Assembly (NCBI GenBank): GCA_022885665.1
Contig: JAGQDJ010000286.1
Location: 1 to 64,000 of the forward strand
Length of the DNA stretch: 64,000 nucleotides
Direction of reading: 5' to 3'
Source: Triops longicaudatus
Lineage: Eukaryota > Arthropoda > Branchiopoda > Notostraca > Triopsidae
The stretch's first letter is position 1; each line of letters starts with the position of its first letter. The translations under genes and the position numbers were made by a program. The notes under the pieces were generated by a model. That model saw only the letters and a list, made by a program, of their open reading frames with translations. It was not told the origin of the DNA and made no database searches. Below are positions 10,767-39,239 of this stretch, piece after piece.

Positions 10767-12874
10767 ATGCCGAGTTCTCCTGCATCAGACACGATATCTC
10801 AGCAAGGGTTAACATCTCCGCCCAGTGTCCATCAAAGAAGATACCAAGCCAATGGACAAACAGAGGCAGAATGCGAAATCCCGACCGACGTCGAAGAATG
10901 GGAAGAGAACGAAGAAGAAGAACTTAAATACGGAGCTGCTCATGTCATCAAGCTCTTCGCACCTGTGTCACTTTGCATGATGGTTGTTGTTGCCACAATC
11001 AGCTCCGTCAGTTATTATACTGAGAAGGGCATTTACTTGTAAGCTATTCATCCACTGTACCTACATTTGAAAAACGCATTCTTCCTTTTGTTTAGAGTAT
11101 ACACCCCTTTCCACGAAGACACCACCGATACTGGCACCAAAGTTTGGCAAGCCTTTGCCAACTCTGCGATCCTTTTAACCGTTATCATCGTCATGACCGT
11201 GCTCCTTATTTTACTCTACAAATATAAATGCTACAAGGTCATACATGGATGGCTTATATTATCGTCACTGATGCTGCTATTTATTTTTGCCTACTTATAC
11301 CTCGGGTACTTTTCCTTTACCTTCATTTTTACTGCGTAAAACTGTGAGCTCTGTTTCTAGAGAGGTTCTGCGCACGTATAACTTACCAATGGACTACTTC
11401 TCACTGGCTTTTATTATGTGGAATTTTGGTGTCGTCGGTATGATATGCATCCATTGGAAGGGGCCTTTGCTGCTACAGCAGGCATATCTCATTTTCGTTG
11501 CCTCCTTAATGGCACTTGTATTCATCAAGTATTTACCCGAATGGACGACTTGGGTAGTTCTTGGAGTCATATCCGTCTGGGGTAAAGTCTTTTTAGTAGG
11601 CAATATGCTAGTAAGAGTTCTCTAACTAAACTTTTATTTTTGCAGATCTTGTAGCTGTCCTGTGTCCCAAAGGACCGTTAAGGGTACGGAGTTCTCTTTT
11701 TTTCTTTACTTATTTTTCGTGTTGCTGATTTCTTGTTCTTTGTTCAGGTTTTAGTGGAGACGGCCCAGTCGCGCAATGAGCAGATTTTTCCAGCGTTGAT
11801 TTATTCTTGTAACTTTTTTCGATTTGTATGTAAAGAAGATCTGAAACTTTTATCCATTTTATTTGATTTTAGCAACGGTTATGTACGGTGTCACGATGGC
11901 CGACCGTGAGAGTTCTACCGATTCTGCACAAGAACCTGTCCGTCTCCCTAGAATGTCTAATCGGAGCCCGCCGAGCCCCGATGACGGCGGCTTTGTGCCC
12001 GGCTGGGAAGAAAGAGTGGTAGAACGAGTAGCTCAACGGCGCGGACAAATAGCTGCCGCAGATGTTGCCGAAAATGGCCCGGCACGACGAACCGTTCAGC
12101 AGCGGCCAAGTTTCCAGGATGAGTTAGAGGAAGAAGAGAGTATGACAGTGTCATTTTACGCTCTATTATTGCATAATATTCTAATCTATTCGCCCTTCCA
12201 GGAGGAGTGAAACTTGGTTTAGGTGATTTTATATTTTACAGCGTGCTGGTGGGTAAAGCTTCATCGTACGGTGACTGGAACACAACTTTGGCATGCTTCG
12301 TAGCCATTCTTATTGTAAGTGCAGAGCCATATTACATGGGATCTGTTTTGTTGTGAACTGGAGTGGATCTGTTGTCCGTCGAGCTCATTGGCATTTTACC
12401 GAGTTTGGTCTGTTGAGCATTGTTGACTGGACGGCTTCGCAACGCTTTTAGGGGACTTTTAGAGCTCTTTTCTTAGGCATGAAAGCAAATTCTACTTGAT
12501 GTGTCGCAAGGAGTGTGTCAGAAAAACTCGAAGTTTTTCAGTTTGACTGTTTACGAGTTCAGTTTGGGGTGAAAAGTCCAAAGCTTGCTGTTAGGAACGA
12601 CTTACTTTCATTTTGTTAATTTAGACATATATTCCTTTCACCTCAAATGGTGACCAGACCAGTTCACAACAGAATGTTCCTTGACCGAATTTTGTTTATG
12701 ATTCTATCCTTTGAACAGGGTTTGTGTTTGACACTACTGCTGCTTGCTATTTTCCGAAAAGCTCTTCCTGCGCTGCCCATTTCTGTGACATTCGGTCTGA
12801 TATTCTATTTTGCTACCAGCGGTATCGTGGCTCCCTTTGCCGACACTCTGGCAAGCCAGCAAGTCTTTGTATGA
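10767..12874 (+). CDS. PSEN: Presenilin, catalytic subunit of gamma-secretase
   Basis: Eight exons (10767-11038, 11096-11305, 11361-11581, 11646-11683, 11748-11808, 11873-12139, 12202-12314, 12719-12874) give 445 residues. Presenilin is the intramembrane aspartyl protease that cuts Notch and other type I membrane stubs. Hallmarks are ELKYGAAHVI before TM1, YKVIHGWLILSSL, WNFGVVGMICIHWKGP and YLPEWTTW. The TM6 aspartate is D235, the TM7 motif is GLGD with D365, and the PAL motif is at 411-413 in KALPALPIS. A variable, acidic and basic cytosolic loop (residues about 265-355) separates TM6 from TM7, where self-cleavage normally occurs. Oddity: TM6 reads VWDLVAV, so the tyrosine of the YD motif is tryptophan. 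The end QQVFV fits the short presenilin tail. The stop lies 131 bp from that of the convergent small gene. Confidence 0.96.
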
Positions 12875-13005
12875 TATGTCAAGCTTCCATAAGGAAAAAA
12901 TTGTCGTATAAATGTGTCACTTTCCACGTGTATTCTTTTCTTATTACATTTCAACTAAAACTCCAGCCATGGTAACTTACAGAGGGGAGAGGTTGATGAC
13001 ATTTT

Positions 13006-13302
13006 CTAATGATGGTGTTCGGCAGCCTCCTTAGCCTTGGATTCTTGCCACTTCTTTACATTAGCTGGAGAATTGGCTATAAGGAAGATAATATAATACA
13101 TAAGCAATTGGATAGGATTCTTCTGAAGTAAGGTTTTACCAAGCTTGTTGAAGTACGCGAACACAGGAAGGCTCAAACCAACTCCGATCAGAAAATATTT
13201 CATTTGCCAATGGTTGTTAAGATAAAACTTCCATGGAAACTGACCAATCTTGGCGGTCAGGGTGTATGGGTATTTCATCACGCGACCTTGATCAGCAGCC
13301 AT
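13006..13302 (-). CDS. Small one-span membrane protein, probably mitochondrial
   Basis: I read two exons, 13140-13302 and 13006-13076, giving 77 residues. The ATG at 13302 opens a basic N terminus (KYPYTLTAKIGQFPWKFYLN), then one hydrophobic span (YFLIGVGLSLPVFAYF) and a charged tail ending EHHH. The intervening 63 nt start GTAAAA, end TTATAG and have no stop, so the region also reads as a continuous 98-residue frame. The spliced product (FNKL-ANSPANVKKW) is compact and reads like small inner-membrane respiratory accessory proteins, whereas retention adds a second hydrophobic stretch. I do not recognise the family firmly and name no function. It is divergent from GMAP-210, with 586 bp between the start codons. 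Confidence 0.7.
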   Translation of the reverse strand: MAADQGRVMKYPYTLTAKIGQFPWKFYLNNHWQMKYFLIGVGLSLPVFAYFNKLGKTLLQKNPIQLLMYYIIFLIANSPANVKKWQESKAKEAAEHHH

Positions 13303-13888
13303 TATGCAAGTTACTTACCTAAGAAATTTCAAACATTAAACTGGGATTATTTGAGGAATACGATAAAAATTTACAGAGGAAATATGCAAGATACAATGGC
13401 CGGAAAGGAAAACAGACGTAAACAGACACACAGCAGTGCCACATTGATTAGTAGATTTTCACACCATTTTATAGTCAAGCAACTGAGCTAGAAGTAATTT
13501 GTTGAATTAAGTATAGCATAAAAATATATTTATAAATTTGGAGCATGATCCAAATTTCATTTTAAATTTTGTGGCAATGCCACTGCAGACGTAGCAAAAG
13601 TCCCGCGTGGCAGTGTTTGTTTTTACGGTGCTCCACCACAATACACGGGGTGTGAAAACTGTCCCAAGATTGCTTTACCTTCGGCAAATCACAACATAAT
13701 GACCAGAGATTTGTTTGCATAAGTCAATAAAAGATTTCAGAACGTGTATAATACACTTCTATGTCATAAAAGATCGGTTGATATACGGACTAAACGTTAT
13801 TTGGAATTCTTTTAATGTGGACGATGAACTAAGAAAAAGTGTTTATTTGCCATCGTAACCTAATACTGAAAGATTATACATCATCAAT

Positions 13889-30977
<17,089 letters not shown>

Positions 30978-32259
30978 GGACGTTCACGTTTCCTGCATAT
31001 TTATATTTGCGGATACTCTTGCGATAAAAGAGGTGTATAGGACGGGCCATATGAATTTATAACTATATAATGTAACATGAATTAAGTTTATGCACAGCTT
31101 ATTTTGACATGTAATATCAGCTGTCATTGGCAAATACAACCAACTGCCCAATCTAAAATCAAATTAGCATAGTAGTTGTGTTTTAAACATGGCACTAACG
31201 TAACCAGCGTCCTCACGCGATCATCAGTGCATAATTTGTAACAGCTTTAAAATGGTGTTTGGAGCTGAATGCTACGTTTGCGCTTAACTTCAATCATTTC
31301 GGGAGGTATTATCTTTTTGCAAATTACACATTAAAATCGAGCTGGAAATTCAGGTTTTCTACTAATCCTACGACTTGCCATTGCCAGAATGCATTGAAAC
31401 ACGGCGTACCAACTTTTCCGTGACGAGAAGACCTTCGTGGGTTAGACTACGTTACGTTTGATATAAAGTCATAAAAGGTGAAATTTCGGACTTGAGAAAA
31501 CTGCCAACTTCCCACCCTCTTTCATTGACCTCACCTTCCCTCTACCGGCGCCAATCAGCTCGGTTCTCTATCACCTTGAACTGCACGCTGAACAAGTGCG
31601 AGTGTATGGTAAGGAACGGAACTGAACTAAGGAAGAACAAGGCAAATGGTAAAGGTTAATGCCACATCAACTAAACATTTATTTGTTGATCGCCATACAT
31701 TGTAAGCGACATGGGCAAACCTATAAATATAGTTGCTTTATCAATTTTCTTTTCCATTTAAATTCGTTTTTAGAGACGTGTTAGCATTCATAGATGAGTG
31801 CAAAATAGGAAGCCAATATCTGGTGTGCATATATAACACAAAGACAGGTAACCTACAGCGGATATGCAAAGGAAAGAGTATGGCATACGTCTTTTAAGTG
31901 AGGAGGAAGACTAATTTAAGTACATATGTTACATCGCATATTTTACAAGAGATCTAACACTTTTGATATACTGTACATTCAGCGGGAAAATCTACGTGTG
32001 ACGTGAAGAGAAATCGTACATGGCAAACGAACAATTACACGTATTCAGTAAGAGAACCCTGCAAAGAAGGAAATGAACATCTGCTTCACATTTGGCGAAT
32101 CCAGAAAGCAAATTTTTGCACCAATACAAATGTTACGGAAGACTGCGCCCCGTCCAGCTGGGCTCACTAAAGTTGCAAGTTTTTGCTCTCACATTTGCTT
32201 CTACACAGCGAACCTTCTTTACATATTGTAGCCTCGCAAGTCATTCTGAAATTATTCAC
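30978..32259. other. Convergent 3' region of GMAP-210 and choline transporter A
   Basis: 1.3 kb between two convergent stop codons. It should hold both 3' UTRs. It is AT-rich, and I see no further coding exon, RNA gene or repeat. Confidence 0.55.
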
Positions 32260-34682
32260 TTAATCCAACGCAGGACATTTAGTCGCCAGATTCCGGAACA
32301 TTTCTTCATCTAAGGAGCCTTGAAATCCAAGATTCACATTCCCTCTTTCAATACTTTCCTGCGAGTTTGTCTTTGCCAACTTTTGGTTTTCCGTTCTTTC
32401 ACCAAAACGTCTCAAGCGGAACGGAACGTGCGATTTTGGGGAGCAGCTATACTTCTTAATCTGTAATTCTATGTCAGAAACTGCGTGTTTGTCCTTTGTC
32501 GTAACTGTTTCGTCCATTTTTGTCGCAAATGGCTTTTCTATTTTTTCTACAGGGTCCGGAAAACAGCTAAAGACATCGAAATGCTTAGGAACATTATAGT
32601 TCCGGAATAAATAGGCAGTAAACCAAGAGACACTCGTATGCGTCAACAGGGAAACCAGCATTGCGAAGGTTCTGAAAGGAAACAACTGCTCCCGGCTTTG
32701 GTATTCGTAACTAGGATAATGAATCGCAGGACGTAAGTTCAGAAGGGCTTCCCCACCTAAACATACCACAATAATTTGGGCATTTAGAACTAAATGCAGT
32801 CATACTTAAGATACGTAATAGTAGGCCACTGAAGTACCCCGCCAAGCAACCATAAGTATTACAATGCTTGTTCCAGTAAATTATCAGTAGCAATTGTGGA
32901 AACAGAATAACGTACACAAGATCCGAGCAAAGGTAACTGCAAAAATACAGATTTCCAGTTAATGCTTTCCAACTTTTCGAAAAGGGTTACCTTAATGCAT
33001 AGATGCTCGTAACGGATAAAGCCATAACTGTAGCTAAACCAGCGACTAGTAAAATTGACAGCCAAAACACGCGGATGATATGTTTTTCCGATGCCTAAAT
33101 TTGTTGTTAGTATCGTTTAACGTCGAACCTATTGTAACTTACTTTCGGCATCAAAACGCCCTTGTAAATATTGTGGGCGAACATGGAACTCGAGGACAGA
33201 ATGGAAGAATCGGCAGACGACATGACTGCTGCACTTACTGCACCCAAACCAAAGAATGATACCCACTGTAACACAGGTATAATACATTTTATTTATACTG
33301 GTATCTACAATAATAATGGCAGTTTCTTACAGTTGGAGTTAAATATTGAAGGACGAGGGGCAAGACTAAAGTTGTTTGCTCTCTTGTAACCAAAGCTTGG
33401 CCGTAATCCGTGCCGTTTTCCCAATCTAATATCAATCGTACTTGAATAGGTATGATTATGAATTACGGCAAAAAACCTGTTGATTTGGCTATGACTCCTA
33501 AAGCAATTGGTGGAACAGCCATTACAAGACAACCTACAGCTGCGGCATAAGAAAGAAGTTGAGCTTGTTGGGCTGTTTTCGCTGACAAAACTCGTTGAAA
33601 GTAAGCCTAGTGATGCCAAAAACGTAAAAATTTGTGACATATATCACATGTAAAAGCAATCTTACTTGCCATGGAATTCCGCCAAATATTAGTAGCATGA
33701 ACAGGTCAAGATAATTTCCCAAACTTTTCCCGTCAACTTTGCCTACCCAATCGTGAGCCGCCAAGTTCATGTCAACTGCTGCGTGAGTCCACGCAAAAGG
33801 AATGCAAATAATCTTGAAGGTAATGTGTATCATTCTCGTCCCTTTTGTCAGTAAGATATTTAAGTAACTCTACTCACAAGTCCAAAGAATATACAAAATA
33901 ACTGCACAACGTCAGTATACGCGACGCTGTATAATCCTCCACATAAAGTGTATCCAACCGCCACTGCTGCACTGACAAGAATAGCGGTTGTGTGTTGTAA
34001 ATCGAGAATAACGGCTAATGTGGACCCTAAGGTTGAAGGAAAAACGCACACAAAATACAGATAATAAAAACTAATAAATATGTCAAATAAAATCATATGT
34101 TTAAAACATCCGTCAACGATGCTTTCCATGGTTATTTTACCTAAAGCAGAGAGAATTGCTCCGCACCAAAACACTTCTCCACACAAGGCCGGTAGAAATA
34201 GTAAGCCTCCAACGCGTGTTCCGTATTTTTCTTGGAATGGGTCAATCATTGTAACGTAGCCCTTCTCCCGCATAGGTTTGGCGAAAAGGAGCCCTCCTAA
34301 TCAAAAAGTGTCTCAATAGTATCAAACCCTAAGCTTAGTATTAAAACGTACCTAAAAGCAAGCTTATGGAATACCCGATTGGTGGTTGACACCACACGAG
34401 TCCTGTTGTAAAAGTAACTTCCGCCGATCCGTTAATGAAACCGCCTCCTACCCACGTTGCTAAAAGGAACACATAAACATTACATCGAACACGTGAGATT
34501 AATTCTCCCAAACCTGTCATGGTCAAGAAACCCACGTATACCCCAATGTTTCTGTCAGCCAACATGACAGTAGTGATGTCATTGCCCTTTTTTCGCTGTT
34601 TCCACGCAGCCCAAACTCCCACTCCCAGGATGACCAGATAGAACACGATCACCGAAACGACGCCAGAAATGTTGATCGCCAT
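32260..34682 (-). CDS. SLC5A7: High-affinity choline transporter, copy A
   Basis: Eleven exons (34514-34682, 34352-34459, 34141-34296, 33878-34026, 33666-33812, 33477-33606, 33331-33425, 33143-33265, 32991-33094, 32806-32936, 32260-32756) join in phase into 602 residues. CHT1 carries choline into cholinergic nerve endings with Na+ and Cl-, the limiting step for acetylcholine synthesis. Diagnostic stretches are ADRNIGVYVGFLTMT, ATWVGGGFINGSAE, GYVTMIDPFQEKYG, GGLYSVAYTDVVQLFCIF, GGIPWQAYFQRVLS and SFFGLGAVSAAVMSSADSS, the last being the sodium-site signature of SLC5 proteins. About twelve or thirteen membrane spans are expected. The cytosolic tail of roughly 110 residues is hydrophilic and keeps an IKKYS motif also found in copy B (VKKYS). 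It is convergent with GMAP-210. Substrate is inferred from close family similarity. Confidence 0.92.
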
Positions 34683-35246
34683 AACTGATTGCTTAACACT
34701 GCAAACTGAAGTATCCTAGTTTACGTTGTGTTGAGTTTTACCAAACACAGAACTTAAAATCGAAGGTTTTGCTCTTCCTTCACTTCGCTCGTCTTGGGAA
34801 GAGTCAAAGCACCTACAGACTCACAACTGGTCTTTTCAAGGTGTACACATTGTTATTGCCCTCCAGGATGTAACGGAAAGGATAAAATTTTCCACCTCAT
34901 TCTCGTCCTAAACGTGATTTTATATTCCAAAGCATACAGTAAGGGGAACTTGTTTTAATGTTTCCTTCCAGTGCGTGATGTCATTTCGTTTAAGTATTTC
35001 TGTATTTTAAGGCGTTTCTCGGATACAAAAGAAAGGGGTAAAGTCCCCTCGTTAAGAAGAGACACAATAGAAACCTTTCTTAAGCGTAGGACACGCATAA
35101 TAATTTTGGCAAATAAACACTTCCCCTTCGAACCACAGCGGAACAGCCCAAGCAAAAGTGTCAAAAACTGACATGAAGAATTTTTCGATAAAAATGTTTC
35201 GCTATGCATGGCGTCAAGTCGCCCAGAACGGACCAAATCACTGTAT
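34683..35246. other. Upstream region of choline transporter A
   Basis: 564 bp between the choline transporter start and the stop of the upstream pseudophosphatase gene on the same strand. It must contain the transporter's 5' UTR and promoter, unless a non-coding first exon lies further away. No TATA box stands out. Confidence 0.4.
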
Positions 35247-36368
35247 CTACCACAGATCCTCCACACTGGTAACTTTTCTGCCAAATAATTCTGCTTCCAG
35301 CTGGCTTAACAATTCCAGATGCGGGTTGCTAGGTTGAACAGCTGATCGCAAGCTTTTCACATAATAAAACGCATCTTCCAAGGTGCAATGCTTCAAATGC
35401 ATCAGTGACGCCATCACCAGAGTGGCACTTCTATTAACTCCTTGGTCCCCAAGGACCAAAATGCGTCCCTTTTCGTTGACCGCCTTTTGCACCAACGCTA
35501 CGGCTCCTTGCACGGCTTTGTTTAACTCGGCGTTTTTGAGCGAGTCGGTCCAAGGAATGGTCAAACACGTCATACCAGGAAACGCTAAAGCGGGCCGTGT
35601 TTGGCCCACTACAATTAAATGCGTTAATTTTAGACTGGACAGTACCAAAGTATTGGCGCCTTGCTCGGCTCTTCCTAGCCATAACGTGCCCTCCAGTATG
35701 ATGGATGGGTACCAACACATGGCCCACAACTTTTCGGGCTGGCTGCCTATCAAAGCGATATCCGTGCCCACTCGAACGTCCGAGCACGACGTGGAAATCA
35801 TATAAGGAAGGTACTGTTCCACGCCTTCCAAGCCGTCCGCTAAACACAGCGCTGACACCTTGACGAGTTGCTGCATTCTGCGGTGAAGCTGTATCAGGGG
35901 TGAAACCTCCGGTGTGTGAATTGCTTTACTGCGCGTACACGCTTTACAGCCTTCTTGGTCATAGAGAATGACGAGGGTGTATTTTCTTAGCTCTTGCTCA
36001 AGTTTTTCCAAGTCTTCTAAATTAAGATCGCCGGCTGCATCAGGCAGAGCCGCGTTACCGATGAGATACGTAGCACCCGGCAAAGTGCCGTACCAACGTG
36101 CTGCCAGCACATGCTTTTCCAAAAAGGCGTTTTCATCGCGGGTATCTAACAGAAGCATGTAGTTCGGGTTGGACACATACGGCGCATAAAACCCGTCGAA
36201 GAACAAGTTATGGAATTGACGCAGGGACAACAAACTCTGAGCATCTCCAAACAATTGACGAGCGTTCTCCGACAAAGTTAAATCCTCTTCAGGTTCCAGT
36301 GGGCGGGGAGCCAACTTAAGGCCTTTGGATTCTTCCAGCGACGAATCTAGGGGGTCCAATGAAAACAA
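35247..36368 (-). CDS. Rhodanese plus dual-specificity pseudophosphatase, MK-STYX-like
   Basis: An open frame of 373 codons ending SVEDLW. The N-terminal half has a rhodanese/CH2-like domain (about residues 70-160, with YMLLLDTRDENAFLEKHV); the C-terminal half has a dual-specificity phosphatase fold (about 215-360, with LWLGRAEQGAN, LTHLIVVGQ, GMTCLTIPWTDS). The P-loop reads LVLGDQGVNRSATLV: the residues equivalent to His-Cys are Leu306-Gly307, while Arg313 and Ser314 remain. Without the nucleophile it cannot work as a phosphatase, as in STYX and STYXL1, which act as substrate binders. The fusion order matches STYXL1, but I leave the symbol empty because overall similarity is not checked. The frame has no ATG near its start; it reads back to a stop at 36417-36419, so the first exon is probably missing from this call. 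Confidence 0.8.
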   Translation of the reverse strand: MFSLDPLDSSLEESKGLKLAPRPLEPEEDLTLSENARQLFGDAQSLLSLRQFHNLFFDGFYAPYVSNPNYMLLLDTRDENAFLEKHVLAARWYGTLPGATYLIGNAALPDAAGDLNLEDLEKLEQELRKYTLVILYDQEGCKACTRSKAIHTPEVSPLIQLHRRMQQLVKVSALCLADGLEGVEQYLPYMISTSCSDVRVGTDIALIGSQPEKLWAMCWYPSIILEGTLWLGRAEQGANTLVLSSLKLTHLIVVGQTRPALAFPGMTCLTIPWTDSLKNAELNKAVQGAVALVQKAVNEKGRILVLGDQGVNRSATLVMASLMHLKHCTLEDAFYYVKSLRSAVQPSNPHLELLSQLEAELFGRKVTSVEDLW

Positions 36369-38148
36369 ATGTCGCTCGGTTAAATGACTCGCGGAAAGAC
36401 CAAGACGAACTCTTAATTATTCCTCAACAGTTCTTAAACATCCTCTCGTCTTCCCCCGTAAACTTCGTGACAAGAAGGGAAGGAAACAGAAAACACCCCG
36501 GAATTGGGTCACACTATTGTTCACTACAATACATCACGCAACATGCACTAGTTTTTTTTCCGAAACATCTATTCTTGCCAAAAAAAATTGTTGTTCCTTA
36601 TTATCTTCGAGGAAGTGTCTTAAATTAGCTTAGGGAATAAAGCCAAGTGGTCCCTGTTAATCCTTCCTGATTTATTACGCCCAGGAACTAATATGACAGA
36701 AAGGCCAGCTGCGTGATCCCTGCGTGGACGAGCTTCTGATGTCTAAATATTAGTCCAATATGGATCCCCGAGGAAGACGATAGAAAAGGCGTTTGATGAT
36801 AGCAGACCCTTAGCATGCTTTCTTGGCAAACTTTTTTTTTTTTGTGGGCGTTAAAAAGCCACCTTTTCGTGCGATTTTCTAAGGAAGTAAACAGAAAAAC
36901 ATAGGAGAGTGTTCGTGGTGTTAGAAATAGCTCTTTCTCGATTCCCCAGCGCAACCCTCTCTCTTCCCACTAAAATGAAGGTACCAAGGCTTTGAACGTC
37001 TCATAAAATCTTGGGTGGCGCCTGTTTAACAAATAATGCAAGCCATTCACAATTTTCTTCTCCAAAGAATTTCTTATCGTTTAAGCGTAGGGCTTCAGTA
37101 AACAGTATAACTATACTGAGAATGATTTCGCAGACCCATTTAATTTTGGGGTCATCTTTTTACCTAATTGATATTGATGTACGCGTCCATGGACAGCTTT
37201 GGCCGAATTACTGTGAGTGCACCCCATGATTTAACAGTATTTTATTATGTCGAACAAATGTATGCAAAAAGATTACACGTAAACTTCTTCACACATAATT
37301 TCGCAAAAATCGAGCAGTAGAAGTGTTCCGTACTGCTCCCAGAAAGAATTTCCGAGCGACTAAGTGCAACTGGGAATCTGAGTTGGCACGGAGGGTGTTG
37401 CTTCCTGCGTCAACATGACGTACGCTGAACGGAAAAACGCTCATTGCACCGTCCGTAGTGCAATATCCTAATCTTCATTCAGGTCTAGCTGAACCGCGCT
37501 TAGTATAGAGCTTTCGGGCTTTTTTCTTGTCTGATTTTTTTTTTCAAAAAAAGCTTTTAGTATATGAATGTAATAATTAATCGAAACAGTGTAATATACA
37601 TTAGATACAGGCTAATGTGACTGAAGTCACGTTGGCATTCTTACCCACCAAATTAGCCAAGCGCGTAGGATATTAAAAACTAAAACACTACCAAATACGC
37701 CAGCAAAACGCACGGTTGAGCGCAGCGTGCAAAAACACAAAAAGCCATGAAGTAGAAGCGAGCAGGTAACAAACAGATTTTTGTGCATGTATTCGACTAC
37801 TTCGTTTAGCTGGACTGCTTGTGCTTTTACACAAATCTTACAGTTTTCATTGAAAAATTGTACATAGTCTGGTAGGCAGCTAAGTTAAATTAAGAAAACT
37901 AGGATTATCGGCGTATATCTATCCATGATGTCTATCCCCAGAATCAAAATTCTGGTTACGACGCTGATTCTAACAGTTTTGCCTCCTTTTAATTATAAGA
38001 AATATAGCGATGTAATGGAAAGAGACTATTTATCACAATAGATGAACGCAATATATTTATATTTGCTCATGATCGAGATTCATGAGCAGATATAAATTTT
38101 GCTGACAAAAGACCCCGGTCTGTCATACTCTTTCGTATTTATATTTCG
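36369..38148. other. Intergenic region
   Basis: 1.8 kb without a gene I can support. The part just beyond 36368 should hold the missing 5' exon and promoter of the pseudophosphatase. Near the other end an imperfect 16-bp inverted repeat (38057-38072 with 38080-38095, one mismatch) lies just past the likely poly(A) site of the cuticle-like gene. Confidence 0.45.
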
Positions 38149-38154
38149 TTTATT
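38149..38154 (-). other. Polyadenylation signal of cuticle-like gene 1
   Basis: AATAAA on the minus strand, about 115 nt past the stop codon at 38270. It is a canonical signal in a sensible position; no transcript end is known. Confidence 0.5.
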
Positions 38155-38269
38155 TTACACATGAATAAATTACAGGTAGAAATGATAAACCCCTTAATAC
38201 TACGGAAACTGATTTAATGTGAACAAAGAGTCTAAGCGTTCCAGATCCAGCCGTTCTTTTCCGAGAATC

Positions 38270-39118
38270 TTAGTATTTGTCATCATAAGAGCCATAGTGG
38301 GTGCCACGGAGACCGCCGTAGGGTGCCACAAGGGGAGAGGCATGAACCGACGCGTAGGAAGCTCCGCCGTGAGCGAGGCTCGTCAAACCACTGGCGTGCC
38401 CAAAATGTCCACCAACACCTTTGTATCCAGTTTCGTAACTGGGATAAACTGGACGAACATGGCTCGAATACGATTCACCATATCCCTTGTTGGGGTAGTA
38501 GGAGGATGCGTACGAGCTATGGACAGGCACGTGGGAGCTGTAATGAGCATTACCTGCACCATGGTGGACAGCAGCTCCACTATGACTATGGGATGAATAA
38601 GCTGGAGTATAACCGTAACCTCCTGCTCCGTGGCTGGCATGACCGTAGGATTGATGGGCGTAAGAGGGCGCTGGAAATGTTTGGAAAGTGTACGACGTAG
38701 CAACAGGGTAGCCATGATGGCTACCACCGTAGCTGTTGGTATTGTGCACCGCCACTCCGCCACGATGACCACCAAGCCCTCCGAATCCATGAGATCCCAA
38801 TACTTCACCGACCGCGTATCCGTCATATTGGCCACCTACTCCTCCATGATGTCCTTTCAGTCCGCCATGATGTCCACTTAATCCGCCATATTGTCCAACT
38901 AGTCCAATATTGTGTCCACCTAACCCGCCGTAATAGTTGGAAGCTTCAAGTTTAAGATCATCTTTCTTGGCATCTGCAGTAGCTTTTTTATCTTCTTCCT
39001 TAGCCAGAATTGCAGTAATGCACAGAAATACTGCAACTAGCTATAGTTATGAGACAAACACGCGATTTACTTTGTTGAGTAATTAAATACAAGTTAAGCT
39101 TACCTTAATGAATGACAT
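38270..39118 (-). CDS. Secreted Gly/His/Tyr-rich cuticle-like protein
   Basis: Two exons, 39104-39118 (only ATG and four codons) and 38270-39040, give 261 residues. The spliced start MSFIKLVAVFLCITAILAKE is a textbook signal peptide, cut near ILA-KE. A Lys/Asp/Ala-rich spacer (residues about 19-36) precedes a body of Gly, His, Tyr and Ser with loose GLxGHHGG and YSSHxP repeats. Such proteins are typical of arthropod cuticle or other exoskeletal layers, where Tyr and His side chains become cross-linked; there is no chitin-binding RR consensus. A TATA box and an AATAAA are in place. The first-exon layout is shared with the gene at 62622-63916. Exact function is unknown. Confidence 0.85.
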
Positions 39119-39226
39119 ATTTAAGCTTATACTGGTTTGGGAACCAGAAGAAATAGATTCTGAGCAGGTGTAAGCTACTACAGATTGTTCTAAAGAAACA
39201 CGCCAATATTGGGGCTTGATCTCTGA

Positions 39227-39233
39227 ATTTATA
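39227..39233 (-). promoter_or_regulatory. TATA box of cuticle-like gene 1
   Basis: TATAAAT on the minus strand, 109 bp upstream of the ATG at 39118. A start of transcription about 30 bp downstream would leave a 5' UTR of some 75-80 nt. Confidence 0.6.
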
Positions 39234-39239
39234 CTCCAG

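Noticed and set aside
38219..38881. Several open frames antisense or shifted to cuticle-like gene 1
   Set aside because: Low-complexity shadows of the Gly/His/Tyr-rich coding exon.
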